From Rhizobium sp. CB3090 (GTDB lineage Bacteria > Pseudomonadota > Alphaproteobacteria > Rhizobiales > Rhizobiaceae), in NCBI RefSeq assembly GCF_029714285.1, contig NZ_CP121664.1, positions 496,001-560,000 of the forward strand: 64,000 bases of DNA, given 5' to 3'. How positions within the stretch are numbered: position 1 is the stretch's first letter; every line of letters starts with the position of its first letter. Below, in pieces: positions 1 through 8,956 of the stretch. A program made the translations under genes and the position numbers. The notes under the pieces were generated by a model. It ran no database searches and was not told where the DNA came from. It saw nothing but the letters and a program-made list of their open reading frames with translations.

Positions 1-167
1 ACGGTGCCATGGCGCTCGGAAATGGCGGGATTGATCAGCTCGACGCGGATCGCCTTCAGCCGCTTGATGGTGCCGGCCTCGTCGGCCTCCATCGCCTTCG
101 AGTAGCCGACCATATCCGCTGCGAGGATCGCGAGCAGCTTTCGGTCGAGCGCGGGGGTGCCCATCAT
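1..167 (-). CDS. Class III adenylate/guanylate cyclase, N-terminal fragment (runs off left edge)
   Basis: Only the first ~55 codons are inside the window. The reverse strand reads ATG-ATG then GTPALDRKLLAILAADMVGYS, the typical opening of rhizobial class III cyclases (the AADMVGYSK stretch is the first strand of the catalytic fold and supplies a metal-binding Asp). The family makes cAMP or cGMP; rhizobia carry many paralogues, often with C-terminal TPR repeats, which would lie outside the window. The start could be either of two adjacent ATGs (167 or 164). Family assignment is fairly safe; substrate and role are not determinable here. Confidence 0.7.
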   Translation of the reverse strand, partial: MMGTPALDRKLLAILAADMVGYSKAMEADEAGTIKRLKAIRVELINPAISERHGT

Positions 168-260
168 CGTTGCCTTGCATGAACATGCAACAGTGTCGAC
201 AGTCTACACCCACGGAAGCGCCGCAACCAGCACACCGCCAAAACGGCATGTCTGCTTGCG

Positions 261-320
261 GGCGAAGCGGCCACGAACTCGCTTCGGCCGGTGGCATCTG
301 CTACCGAACTCCGCGAATTT
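261..320 (+). repeat. Diverged repeat, copy A (partner at about 43633-43692)
   Basis: This ~60-base stretch in the gap between the cyclase fragment and the epimerase gene resembles 43633-43692 in the same orientation, with roughly four of five bases identical and the shared core ctaccgaa.tccgc. Neither copy sits in a believable gene. It may be the residue of an insertion sequence; no element is identified. Nothing else was seen in 168-504. Confidence 0.4.
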
Positions 321-504
321 GCTGGCGCGCGAATGTGAAATGCTGAGCAGATGCGCCTGAGGTGCCGCACCTTTCAAATAGCACTGACACACAAAGGACG
401 CATGAAAAGTCACGGCTTCTTTTTCTTAATTCAGCCGCGTGACGATTGTAGAAGGAAAGTATTGCCCGTCTGACGATTCTGAAGGTTTTAAGGTAACAAC
501 ATTC

Positions 505-1380
505 ATGCACGATGCTGTCGCTATTCGTTCCGGTATTGCACAGGCAGTTATCAACCGAAAAGGAGCAGAGCTAATTGGGTGGCAGGTCGGTGCAAACGAC
601 CTCCTCTGGTCGCGGCGCCCCCCAGGTTGGAACCAAGCTTGCCCCCTGATGTTTCCTTCATGCGGATGGAGTGAGTCTTCACTTGTCGAAATAAAAGGGC
701 AACCTTATCCGATGCCCGTTCACGGCTTCATCAGCATGCAGGAATTTGACGTGGTTTCCATCTCAGAAAGCGAGGTGACTTTAGAAACATCTGACGATGA
801 ATTCACGAAAACAATGTATCCATTTGGTTTTATTTTCAGAATTGCGTATAAGATTGTAGATAGTCGACTGAACATCGATATTTCCGTAAAAAACACCTCC
901 AGCTCGTTCTTGCCTTATTCGATCGGAATACATCCAGGATTTAGATGGCCGTTATCGTCTGCGCGCAAAGATACCTGGCGGCTGCAATTCGAGAAATTGG
1001 AATCCCCTCTCGTCCCATGCATATCTTCCGAAGGTCTCATTCAAGGTAGTCAACGGAAAATTTCCCTCAACGGACGGTACCTTCATCTAAACGAAAGCCT
1101 TTTCCAAAATGAAGCCCTTTGTTTTTTGAATGCAAACAGTAAATGGCTGTCGCTTGTTGGGGAAAAGGCCACCATTAGAATTGACGCGCCAGATGCACGT
1201 CACTGGGTTGTATGGTCTCTCCCACAGCAAGACTTCCTCGCGTTGGAACCATGTACGGGTCACGGTGACATGGAGGGCAGACGCATCCCATTTGACGAGC
1301 GGGACTATAATGTCAACCTCGCCCCAGGAGAAGAGCAGCTATTCCGAGTACGATTTGAGTTTGCGCAGCATGCAAGTTAG
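505..1380 (+). CDS. Aldose 1-epimerase family protein (galactose mutarotase-like, LacX type)
   Basis: 291 residues from the ATG at 505, preceded by an AAGG Shine-Dalgarno at about 489; a GTG at 439 is in frame but has no good ribosome site. N-terminal AVINRKGAELIGWQ, the HGF (about residue 73), the SIGIHPGF with its histidine (about 143) and the LALEPCTG glutamate (about 248) fit the LacX-like branch of aldose 1-epimerases, which interconvert alpha and beta anomers of hexoses. The His/Glu pair is the expected catalytic acid and base. No signal peptide. The gene is visibly more AT-rich than its neighbours, suggesting a separate origin. It stands alone, so the sugar substrate is unknown. Confidence 0.75.
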   Translation: MHDAVAIRSGIAQAVINRKGAELIGWQVGANDLLWSRRPPGWNQACPLMFPSCGWSESSLVEIKGQPYPMPVHGFISMQEFDVVSISESEVTLETSDDEFTKTMYPFGFIFRIAYKIVDSRLNIDISVKNTSSSFLPYSIGIHPGFRWPLSSARKDTWRLQFEKLESPLVPCISSEGLIQGSQRKISLNGRYLHLNESLFQNEALCFLNANSKWLSLVGEKATIRIDAPDARHWVVWSLPQQDFLALEPCTGHGDMEGRRIPFDERDYNVNLAPGEEQLFRVRFEFAQHAS

Positions 1381-1672
1381 TCTTCAAAAGACTCGCACTA
1401 TAGGGCATATCAGCGGCGTTGCGTTCACTCCTCTATTTGACCAGCTTGTCCGCTGAAGACCCACGCCCTCTTCGATAAGTGTTGAAACAAAGGACATGCC
1501 AATGCCTTATCGCATGCTGTCGATGCTGCGGAAGGCTTCGCGTTTGAACAAAGTTCCCAGGAGCAGACGTATAGACGTATTTCCATGACGGTTTGTCACT
1601 GTCTCCCGGAGACGGTCTGCGGCGCAACAGTCCTGCAGATCACCGCGCCATTAATAAAGAAATATCTAAAAT

Positions 1673-1695
1673 GTATAAACTGAATATGTTTATAC
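1673..1695. promoter_or_regulatory. Perfect 8-bp dyad, candidate operator upstream of the AraC-type gene
   Basis: gtataaac (1673-1680), 7-base AT-rich spacer, gtttatac (1688-1695): a perfect inverted repeat 58 bp before the GTG start of the AraC-family gene. The rest of 1381-1725 has no gene; it also holds a short palindrome gtctc-ccg-gagac at 1601-1613. The role as an operator (autoregulation or another regulator) is inference. Confidence 0.45.
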
Positions 1696-1752
1696 GTTTG
1701 CAAAATCAAATCGTTAGCTGCAACTATGCCTCTTCCGTTTGGGGAGGGACCT

Positions 1753-2835
1753 GTGCATACATCGGACGAACTCACCTCTGCGACGAGCGGAGAAAGTGCA
1801 GTCCCGAGCTTTCATTTTGCCACGGCGGGTAATCGCTTTCCCTTTGAGGCATGGCGTTCTCTTCTCATTGTACTGTTCGACAGTTTCCTGCCGGATAAAT
1901 CGCCATCCGGCGGGTTCGAGGCCAGTCTCATAGTCCATCACTTCGGCACGTTTCTGCTTTGCCGGAGCGTTGTCGACGGCGGGCGATATCGGCGGACGCC
2001 GGCCCGCCTTGCACATGATGACATCGACCACATTGTCATTTCCTGCCTGCTGCGTGGCGCTGTCACGCTGGCCCCCCCTGCTGCCCGGAGGCTATGTCCG
2101 GGCGACGTGGCCGTGCTGGATCTCTCGGCGCCAATGGCTTTTGCCATGAAAGCGGCAGAGACGATGCACTTAATCCTTCCGCGCACCTTGCTTCCATCGG
2201 CAGTCGCGCCGGTGCAGCCGATTCCCGGCCGGATCCTTACCAAGGACGCCGCGATGGGCATAATTCTGCGCACGTTTCTGGAAGCGTTGTGCGGGGCCGC
2301 ACGCAGCCTGTCCGCCGGCGAGTTGCTCGCTCTCGGGGCCTCCGTACCTGATCTGCTCGCGTCATCGCTGGGACCGGGTGCTGCGGTTACACCAAGGGAC
2401 GCAAGGGGCAACCTCTCGCGCCGCCTACGCCGCCACATCGAGGAAAACCTGCATCGCCGTGACTTGAGCCCGGCCGGGTTGACCCGGGAGCTGGGTGTTT
2501 CCCGCAGCCAACTCTATCGCCAATTTGGGACAGAAGGCGGTGTCGAGACCTATATCCGCCGCCGCCGTCTCAGACGCTGCCTACTCATTCTTTGCGATCC
2601 GCGCCATGCTGACCGCCGCATCGCCGACATCGCCTATGAAATGGGTTTCGCAGACGAGGCCCATTTCAGCCGTCTGTTTCGCCGAGCCTTTGGACTTTCT
2701 CCGAGAGCTGCCCGGACCGCCGCCCGGCTGGGCGAAGGACCAGGGGTGGGCGAGGGATTAGGGCTGGGCACATTGTTGCCGCCGCCGGGTGGCGCCTCGT
2801 TCGCACGTTGGCTGACCGGACTGGGCAGCAGATGA
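1753..2835 (+). CDS. AraC/XylS-family transcriptional regulator
   Basis: About 360 residues from the GTG at 1753, chosen because ggggaggga lies just upstream; an in-frame ATG at 1726 lacks such a site. The N-terminal ~200 residues form a sensing region of the AraC-binding-domain-like type (DHIVISCLLRG, CPGDVAVLDLS). The C-terminal part has the two AraC helix-turn-helix motifs: AGLTRELGVSRSQLYRQFG and IADIAYEMGFADEAHFSRLF followed by FGLSPRAAR. A ~40-residue Gly/Pro-rich tail follows. Next genes on the same strand are the RhiA-like locus, which it may control (inference from position only). GC content is higher than in the epimerase gene before it. Confidence 0.88.
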   Translation: MHTSDELTSATSGESAVPSFHFATAGNRFPFEAWRSLLIVLFDSFLPDKSPSGGFEASLIVHHFGTFLLCRSVVDGGRYRRTPARLAHDDIDHIVISCLLRGAVTLAPPAARRLCPGDVAVLDLSAPMAFAMKAAETMHLILPRTLLPSAVAPVQPIPGRILTKDAAMGIILRTFLEALCGAARSLSAGELLALGASVPDLLASSLGPGAAVTPRDARGNLSRRLRRHIEENLHRRDLSPAGLTRELGVSRSQLYRQFGTEGGVETYIRRRRLRRCLLILCDPRHADRRIADIAYEMGFADEAHFSRLFRRAFGLSPRAARTAARLGEGPGVGEGLGLGTLLPPPGGASFARWLTGLGSR

Positions 2836-2971
2836 CGTCTTGCTGCGAACGTCGGGACGCTGGTCCAAGTTTTTGGAACGCCAGCCCACAGACACCCCCG
2901 GATGGGCCACGTAGGATCATCTCAACTCAAAAGGACAACCGAGCGACAGCCTTCTAAAAGGAAGCGGATCA

Positions 2972-3612
2972 ATGTCTAAACCGATTGCAATCACCCACGC
3001 GGGCAACGCACCCGTGGCAAGCGAAATCAACTTAAGCCTGACTGTCATCAACAGGTCGAGCGCGCCGGCCACACGGTATTTCAGCGTCTTTCCGCCGAAA
3101 CTGAAAAGCCTCGCACTTAAGACAGACGCAGATCATCGCGCCCCTCGTGTCCGGCCCGGGCAGCCTCAGATCCTCAACCGATCGGCGGAAGCGGGGCGCT
3201 GACCCTGCTGGCTTTTCGTGGCAAGGCGCACGTCGGTGCGCAGAAGACAAAGGTTTCGCTGGGCGATAGCGTGAGAGCGCCCTTGAGCAACGGCACCGTC
3301 TTCTTTGTCCGGAAAAACGAAACCTCGAAGAAAAACACGCATGTGACTTTCGCTTCCGGAACCTCGACGTACGGTTTATCGGCCTGATCGCCGGACCTGC
3401 GCCGATCCTTAGGCGATCCAGAAAGCCTGGGTTCGCTCAGCCTTGAACCTGACCTGTCGCCAACGGCTGCTTTTGATTTTTGGCAGACCCTTCCGGTTCC
3501 AAAGTCCGATCAATCGGACATGAGCCGCGCAACGAACATCTGTTTCATAAAGGGTCCGGAAAGCGGCGATCCCGCGGCCAGCACACAAATCACCGTGGGC
3601 CGGACGACCTGA
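2972..3612 (+). pseudogene. Degraded ORF, probably a frameshifted relative of the RhiA-like gene downstream
   Basis: Starts well (aaaggaagcggatca then ATG at 2972) and reads MSKPIAITHAGNAPVASEIN then LSLTVINRSSAPATRYFSVF, which resembles the opening of the intact gene at 3784 (YSLTCINNSQLHGSFAVF). The frame closes at 3202, but a different frame is open and protein-like from about 3121 to the TGA at 3385 (TLLAFRGKAHVGAQKTKVSL), and again to the TGA at 3610 (LSPTAAFDFWQTLPVPKSDQ). The whole span (~213 codons) is close to the 201 codons of the neighbour. Interpretation: one gene with at least one frameshift between 3121 and 3200 and a nonsense codon. The paralogy of the later part is not clear by eye. 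Confidence 0.4.
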
Positions 3613-3783
3613 TCGTCCAAACCGCCTGAACCGATCGACCTTCCCGGCCCCACGTCGCGAGCCGGGTAGCCCTCGCCGCTTTTCCTTCACTCGCGGCGAG
3701 GGATAGACCGGCACCGTTCCAGCCCCGGGTGGTGCCGGTCACACCCTAGGTACCGGGCAATACTCAAACGAAAGGAAGTGCAA

Positions 3784-4389
3784 ATGAAATATTCCCTGAC
3801 CTGCATCAACAACTCGCAGCTTCATGGCAGCTTCGCGGTCTTCCAGAAAGCCCCGCCGACCACGATTCCCGGCGACGTGTTTTCGCTCGCCTGGTTCGCC
3901 CGTGCGACCGCACCGGGAAGTCGCATAGCGTTTACATGGGAGATCGAATACAGCTTCGTCTGGTCGGAAACCGGGCTATTGCAGCCTGGCATCAATTTTT
4001 CGGCTACGCAGACCGTGCCTGCCGATCCGGATCGCCAGAACCTGATCCAACTGACGAAGGATCAGTATAGTGCGACAACCTTCGGCAAGCAAAGCGGCGG
4101 TGGCGCGCTCGGTTCGCTCACCATCCACCAGCTGTCCAATGTCGAACCCGACAAAACTTCCGTCGGTATCGGCATGTCCGGCTCGGGCACCTTTGCTGTC
4201 CAGGCGGCTCCCAACATGACGGCCGTCTTTACCCCACACCCGAATTACTGGGTTGTCTTCGGCAATTATGAGACCGGCGACGTGATGGACATCCAAGATG
4301 TGACCAACGCCGTCGAGGTCACCTATGGTGGATCGCTCACGTCCCGGACGGCGGTCCTCGACATCGAAAATCTGATCAGAATTTCCTGA
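3784..4389 (+). CDS. rhiA: RhiA-like rhizosphere-expressed protein (tentative)
   Basis: 201 residues from the ATG at 3784, with aaaggaag at 3771-3778 as ribosome site; the GTG at 3778 overlaps that site and is rejected. No signal peptide or membrane segment; the sequence is beta-rich with VFSLAWFARATAPGS, FTWEIEYSFVWSETG, VGIGMSGSGTFAVQ and FTPHPNYWVVFGNYETGD. From memory this matches the RhiA family, the abundant 24-kDa protein of R. leguminosarum made in the rhizosphere from the pSym rhiABC operon under quorum control (RhiR). The biochemical role of RhiA is unknown. A degraded relative lies upstream and an exported protein downstream. The name rests on recall and should be treated as provisional. 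Confidence 0.55.
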   Translation: MKYSLTCINNSQLHGSFAVFQKAPPTTIPGDVFSLAWFARATAPGSRIAFTWEIEYSFVWSETGLLQPGINFSATQTVPADPDRQNLIQLTKDQYSATTFGKQSGGGALGSLTIHQLSNVEPDKTSVGIGMSGSGTFAVQAAPNMTAVFTPHPNYWVVFGNYETGDVMDIQDVTNAVEVTYGGSLTSRTAVLDIENLIRIS

Positions 4390-4398
4390 TCTTGGACC

Positions 4399-4422
4399 GA
4401 CGGCGGCTGGCAAGCCGCCGTC
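4399..4422 (+). terminator. Strong intergenic hairpin after the RhiA-like gene
   Basis: Perfect 10-bp stem gacggcggct / agccgccgtc with a 4-base loop, 10 bases after the stop codon. There is no T-run, so it is more likely an mRNA-stabilising or attenuating hairpin than a full terminator. Two more hairpins follow before the next gene (gcgaaagc/gctttcgc near 4570-4587 and ccgctct/agagcgg at 4618-4643). Such structures would let the first gene be expressed more highly than the second. Confidence 0.45.
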
Positions 4423-4675
4423 ACCCTCGGGCAGGTCGCAACGCAGTCTGGAGCACAGCCCTCGAACTGCAACAGCTTGAGAGCACCCTCCCCTCACCAG
4501 CGGCATCGACCGCGGCCTGATCCAGTTCTGGAGGCGACCAGCATTGGTCTCTCACAACACCTCAAAGGGCGAAAGCGGGGCTTTCGCTCCAACGCCTACC
4601 GGATCCGGCAGAACGCGCCGCTCTGCGTCTTCATTAAGAGCGGAGCGTTTGCCAATTATCGCGAAAGGAACCGTT

Positions 4676-5215
4676 ATGAACAGCAACAAGCAACGCCGTG
4701 GCGTCATCTCAATCATATTTGCAATGCTGGCAGCCTTGGCTGTAGAAAGTCCCGCCAGCGCCTATTCCGTCTACCGCGGAGTGGTGGCCAATCCGCTCCG
4801 TCATGTGATCTGGGACGAAAAGAATTTTGGAGTGAGTGGCGCTACTCCAAGCTTGTCTTTCTTCCATTATGCAGATGACGCGGCCGCAAGAGCCGCACTG
4901 CCTACCTTCCAGTGCATTATCAAGATCGATCTAGGCAACATCACCCCACCGCCGGCACCAGGTCACCACCTTCTCGTCGGGAATGCGGACATAGCGGTCG
5001 GTGCCTTCACTGTCGATCAACCCCGCGTGTTTCCCTGGCAGATCGATTTCGACAACAACCCAGCCGGTCACTGGAGCATTGCAAGAGGCGCAATCTCAAA
5101 TGGCAACAACAACGCAGCCTCAAGGGTGGCCGCGGCCGGTATCGCTAATCTTGTCTTCTTCAACAATCCGAATATTGCCGTCATCAACGGGAACACGATT
5201 GGTTGTTCCCGATAG
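4676..5215 (+). CDS. Exported protein of unknown function in the RhiA-like locus
   Basis: 179 residues from ATG 4676, with aaaggaacc as ribosome site; an upstream in-frame start at 4544 would cover the hairpins and is rejected. A Sec signal peptide is clear: basic n-region NSNKQRRG, hydrophobic SIIFAMLAALAV, cleavage after SPASA (about residue 29). The mature part is neutral, with two Cys (in FQCIIK and near the end, IGCSR) that could form a disulfide, and a PPPAPGHH stretch. No enzyme motif seen. Position suggests it belongs to the RhiA-like locus; whether it is equivalent to RhiC (an exported product of rhiABC) cannot be settled here. Confidence 0.65.
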   Translation: MNSNKQRRGVISIIFAMLAALAVESPASAYSVYRGVVANPLRHVIWDEKNFGVSGATPSLSFFHYADDAAARAALPTFQCIIKIDLGNITPPPAPGHHLLVGNADIAVGAFTVDQPRVFPWQIDFDNNPAGHWSIARGAISNGNNNAASRVAAAGIANLVFFNNPNIAVINGNTIGCSR

Positions 5216-5309
5216 TTCGACCATAAGATGACCTTCGCCAATCAATGAAGTGGCCCTGCTGCCGGATGCGCACCCGGCAGCATCTACCTCGATCTTTCTC
5301 CATAGACCA

Positions 5310-6656
5310 TCATCTTTTGCGCCCTTCTTGCGGCGGTCCGACGATCATGACGGCAGGGTCGGCGGAGAGAAGCCGTCTCGCGGCGGAGCGGACGTCGTCA
5401 ATGGTTACTGCCTGGATCAGCTGTTCCCGCCGCTCGATATAGTCTATCCCGAGATCTTCCAACTGGATCTCGACCAAAGTGCCGGCAATAGCCCTGGATG
5501 AGTTGAGGTTGCTGATCGCAAAACTGCCGATCGTATTTTTCTTTGCAGTTTCGAGTTCTCTTTCGCTGACGCCGTCCTTTACCATCTGGCTCACCTCGGC
5601 TTGAATGAGGGAAAGCGTCTCTGCGGCCCGATCTGGGCGGACCCTGGTATAGATTGCGAGCGTCGCGGAATGGGCATTTGTCACGAGGGTAGATCCGATG
5701 CCATAGGCGAACCCTCGCTTCTCGCGCATTTCGTTCCAGAGCCTGGACGTGAAGGCCCCACCCCCCAAGGTCTGGTTCATAAGATAGGCTGCGAAAAACT
5801 GTGGATCCTCGCGGCTGATCCCCGGGTAGGCTAGCCGTAGCTGGACCTGAGGCAAGTCAAAGGCGATCCGAATTTCCTGCCCTAGCTTTGGTGCGGTTTC
5901 GATGACTGGCGTTAGGTGCGGTTCGGCCGGCAACTCGCCGAATATCTGATCCAGATCGCGCTTGAGGGCGTCGGCATCGATTGCTCCCGCCACGGCGATG
6001 ACGAGGTTGCCGCGGGTGAAAAGCCGCTTATGAAAAGCCTTCAGATCTGAGATCGTGATAGCGGCCAAAGATTGCTCTGTGCCCTCTTCCGGGTTGGAAT
6101 ATGGATGATCGCCGTAGATCGCCTTCGCCCATGCGACCTGCGCAGCCTTTTGTGGATCCTTGGATTCCGCAAGGATGCCGGAGATGATCTGAGCACGGAT
6201 GCGATCGACGGGCGATTGATCGAAGCGCGGCTGTTCGATGGCCAGACGAAGAAGATTGAACGCACTATCCTTCCTGTCGGCAAGCGCACGCATGGAGCCG
6301 TAGATTGTATCGCGGCTGGCGCTGAAGCGCATCTTAGCGCCAGCATCGTCCAGTCGTTCCTGAAATGTATTGCTGTCAAGGTCGCCGGCCCCCTCGTCGA
6401 ACAATCCGGTCGTGAGGTTGACGAGGCCTTCCTTGCCAGGAGGATCTTGGGTGCTGCCACTTTCTCGGAACGCGAAACGAATGGTGACAATCGGAACTGA
6501 ATAATCTTCCACCAGCCACGCTTTGATCCCACTCGCTGTCCTGACTTCCTGGATGGCGATCGTCGCGCACGCGGGCGCAGCCGCAAAGCCCAGCAAGACA
6601 AGAGCGACCAGTAGCGGTTTGGCCACCCCGAGCCGCAGTCCGTTGAACATCACCAT
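5310..6656 (-). CDS. M16-family peptidase-like protein, non-catalytic subunit (exported)
   Basis: 448 residues from ATG 6656 (aggag about 12 bases upstream); a signal peptide ([22 protein letters not shown]) precedes the mature protein. It has the duplicated M16 fold: [20 protein letters not shown] at the position of the active-site helix, and a C-terminal half with [16 protein letters not shown]. The zinc motif HxxEH is replaced ([14 protein letters not shown]), so this is the inactive partner. The M16B family usually works as a pair of one catalytic and one non-catalytic subunit; the catalytic gene lies 7 bases upstream on the same strand, so the two form an operon. Location is periplasmic. 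Substrate unknown; small peptides are likely for the family. Confidence 0.85.
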   Translation of the reverse strand: MVMFNGLRLGVAKPLLVALVLLGFAAAPACATIAIQEVRTASGIKAWLVEDYSVPIVTIRFAFRESGSTQDPPGKEGLVNLTTGLFDEGAGDLDSNTFQERLDDAGAKMRFSASRDTIYGSMRALADRKDSAFNLLRLAIEQPRFDQSPVDRIRAQIISGILAESKDPQKAAQVAWAKAIYGDHPYSNPEEGTEQSLAAITISDLKAFHKRLFTRGNLVIAVAGAIDADALKRDLDQIFGELPAEPHLTPVIETAPKLGQEIRIAFDLPQVQLRLAYPGISREDPQFFAAYLMNQTLGGGAFTSRLWNEMREKRGFAYGIGSTLVTNAHSATLAIYTRVRPDRAAETLSLIQAEVSQMVKDGVSERELETAKKNTIGSFAISNLNSSRAIAGTLVEIQLEDLGIDYIERREQLIQAVTIDDVRSAARRLLSADPAVMIVGPPQEGRKR

Positions 6657-6663
6657 CGACTTT

Positions 6664-8048
6664 TCAATCTCCTGAAGACGTGTTTTCCCGCGGCAGCAGA
6701 TATGCCGCCACCGATTGATCCGGGTTAAGATATTTCTCGGCAACTGCCTGCAGCTGCGCCGTCGTTACCGCACGAATTCTCTCCTGCCATTCCTGCACAT
6801 CCTCCACAGTACCGCCGGTGGCGACCGCAGCCCCGTAGACAATGGCCATCTTCGCGGGATTGTCGCGTGCGAAGATCATCGAGCGCACGAGGCGATCTTT
6901 GGCCTTGTCGAGCTCCAAATCCGTAACTCCGGCCCGTATGATTTTCCGAACTTCGGCGTCCATCGCGTCTGTCACCGCCTCGATCTTCGCCTCGCCCCGC
7001 GAGAGCCGTAAATTGTGAAAGTGGATGGATCGACCGAAGTTCCCTGGAAGTGGGCACCGGCTGAGGAGGCTGTTCCTTGTTTCACCACGAGTTCCCGATA
7101 GACCCGGCTGCGCATTCCTCTGCCGAGAATTTCTGACAGAAGATCAAGGGCCTCCGCTTCGCCCGGCTTGGCCGTTCTGTAGGACGGCACCACCCAGCAC
7201 TCTTCGAAGCTCGGCACAGTCACCCGAGAGTCGGTGAGCACGACTGTCCGCTTGGTGTTCTGCTCCGGTTCTTGCGGCCTAATGCGCGAAGGAAGGTCCG
7301 AGCCGCGCGGTATAGCCCCGTATGTTTCCTCCGCCAGCTTGCGCACAGTCGCAGCGCTCACGTCGCCTGCCACGACCAATACCGCGTTATTTGGCGCATA
7401 GTAGCGATCGTAGAACCCTACTGCGTCTGCGCGATTGAGCCCTTCCATCTCGTGCATCCAGCCGATCACCGGGCGCCCGTAAGGATGGTTCTGATAGAGG
7501 GTCGCTCGCATCTCCTCCTCGAGCAGTTCCTCGGGATCGGTTTCGACGCGGGAGCGCCGCTCCTCGAGTATGACATCGCGCTCGGGCGAGATCACCGCAT
7601 CGCTAAGCACGAGATTACGCATCCGGTCAGCCTCGAATTCCATCATCGTCCCGAGCGCCGCTGGCGTGACAGTTTGAAAGTAGGCGGTGTAGTCCGACCA
7701 AGTGGAGGCGTTCTCCTCACCGCCGATCTCCGCCACCTTTGTATCGAAGGTGCCGGTCGGGTGCTCTTTCGTACCCTTGAACATCAGATGCTCCAGGAAA
7801 TGAGCGATGCCGGATTTGCCGGGTGGCTCATCGGCACTTCCGGCCTTGTAAAGGACGATCTGCGTGACGACCGGCGCCCGGTGGTCAGGTATGACAACCA
7901 CTTCCAAGCCATTGTTCAGCACGAAGTCGCTGATCTCGGCTTGGCCCGGCGGAGCCCCGACCGCCGCTTCCGCGGTTATCAGACACAGCAACGCAGCCAA
8001 GCTTAGGGCAAATGCACGAATATACGATTCCATTCTAGTACGAGTCAT
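6664..8048 (-). pseudogene. M16-family zinc peptidase, catalytic subunit, disrupted by one frameshift
   Basis: Signal peptide ([19 protein letters not shown]), then the M16 start [18 protein letters not shown] and the zinc motif HFLEH in [18 protein letters not shown], with the distal glutamate in the following helix. The frame runs from ATG 8048 and goes off track after STFTIYGS, stopping at 6972. The rest of the C-terminal half continues in another frame ([20 protein letters not shown]) to 6664. The shift sits at a run of four G (reverse strand) at 6995-6998; one extra base would restore ~460 residues. Either a genuine lesion that removes the end of the second domain or a base-call error. 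If real, the partner subunit downstream is orphaned. Confidence 0.8.
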
Positions 8049-8279
8049 TGGGCATCCCCGATGTTGCTTGGTGGAGAAGCGTCTTCCCAGAACTGGAACG
8101 CCGTGCGTTAGAATGGACTGGCGACATAGTGTCTTCTACTGGCATCTAGATATTTCCGCGTGATTATCTTTGGTTGTACCCGTCAGCAGAGGATTAGAAG
8201 CAATATGCGTGCCGGACGAAAAATTCCTTTGATTTTAACAAAACAGGTCGAATCTAGCTGGATGACGGCATTCCAGCAT

Positions 8280-8295
8280 TGTCTGATGTCGGACA
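8280..8295 (+). promoter_or_regulatory. NifA-type upstream activator sequence (TGT-N10-ACA)
   Basis: tgt (8280-8282), ten bases, aca (8293-8295): an exact match to the NifA binding consensus. A second near match, tgt-N10-acc, is at 8520-8535. Both lie upstream of the sigma54-like element at 8636, at ~350 and ~110 bp; the nearer one is at the usual distance. A six-base motif occurs by chance, so the support comes from the combination. No gene is seen in 8049-8688. Confidence 0.35.
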
Positions 8296-8635
8296 AGGCT
8301 AAGTGCAATTGCCGACTGCGTTGTTGGCATTTCGTCAGTCTTCACCAACTTGCTTGGCGATGGGATGTAGGTCGTGAGGCCGGTTTCTTAAAAATACGCT
8401 GTTGAAGTAGACAGCATTGGACCCTTAGTTGGGATGACGTTTGAGCGCACGTGCAACTGATAAACGGCGGCGGGTGCGGGAGTGTTTTCGATTGGGGTTT
8501 TCATCCCTAATCGATCGCGTGTCGCATGCCCGACCCCGAGCGAGGCGTTTCGCTCGACTTTTTATGTCCATATCCGTTGCCGGAGGTCATCGCGCCTACT
8601 CTCAGTCTTGCGTTCGCGCGGGAAGATTTCTGCTT

Positions 8636-8651
8636 TGGCACGAATAATGCT
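8636..8651 (+). promoter_or_regulatory. Sigma54-like -24/-12 promoter
   Basis: tggcacg-aata-atgct matches the RpoN consensus TGGCACG-N4-TTGCW at all but one position, with the GG and GC doublets at the correct 10-base spacing. It lies 38 bases before a small ORF with a strong ribosome site and has NifA-like sites upstream. This is the arrangement of nitrogen-fixation genes in rhizobia. Confidence 0.5.
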
Positions 8652-8688
8652 TGGCTCACCCGGAAGTCGCCTAGACGGAGGAAGATCG

Positions 8689-8829
8689 ATGAGCCGCGCC
8701 ATTTCATCCGCAACCATCCCAGTTACGGCTTCCGCCTCGCCGTTTGGATTCTACGCAATCCATCTGGAAGATTTCTCAAGTACTGGTGGCGCGACTTGGA
8801 GCCTTTGGCAAAATCAACATGCATCGTGA
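8689..8829 (+). CDS. Putative 46-residue protein behind the sigma54-like promoter
   Basis: ATG 8689 is preceded by acggaggaagatcg, the best ribosome site in this stretch, and 38 bases earlier by the sigma54-like element. The product begins MSRAISSATIPVTASASPFG and is Ser/Ala/Thr-rich with no membrane segment; it ends at a TGA 80 bases before the nod box. I do not recognise it. The case for a real gene rests on signals, not on homology; an alternative is a regulatory leader peptide or a chance ORF. Confidence 0.35.
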   Translation: MSRAISSATIPVTASASPFGFYAIHLEDFSSTGGATWSLWQNQHAS

Positions 8830-8909
8830 GGATCAACATTGGCTCGTCCTCGGATGTCGAATTCCCATGCGCGAATTCCAAACGTGAGTGCAACGCCACG
8901 GGAGCTGTA

Positions 8910-8956
8910 ATCCATGGCGCAGATGAGGGGGATCTGAACAATCAATTTTTCCCATC
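8910..8956 (+). promoter_or_regulatory. nod box (NodD-binding promoter element) facing nodT
   Basis: The + strand shows the expected blocks in order: atccatggcgcagatg, then gggatctgaacaatcaattt, then ttcccatca, matching ATCCAY..GATG..ATC.AAACAATC.ATTTTACCAATC with a few substitutions. NodD with plant flavonoids activates transcription from such boxes; the start would lie ~25-30 bp downstream. The next real gene on this strand is the nodT homologue at 9380. Confidence 0.82.
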
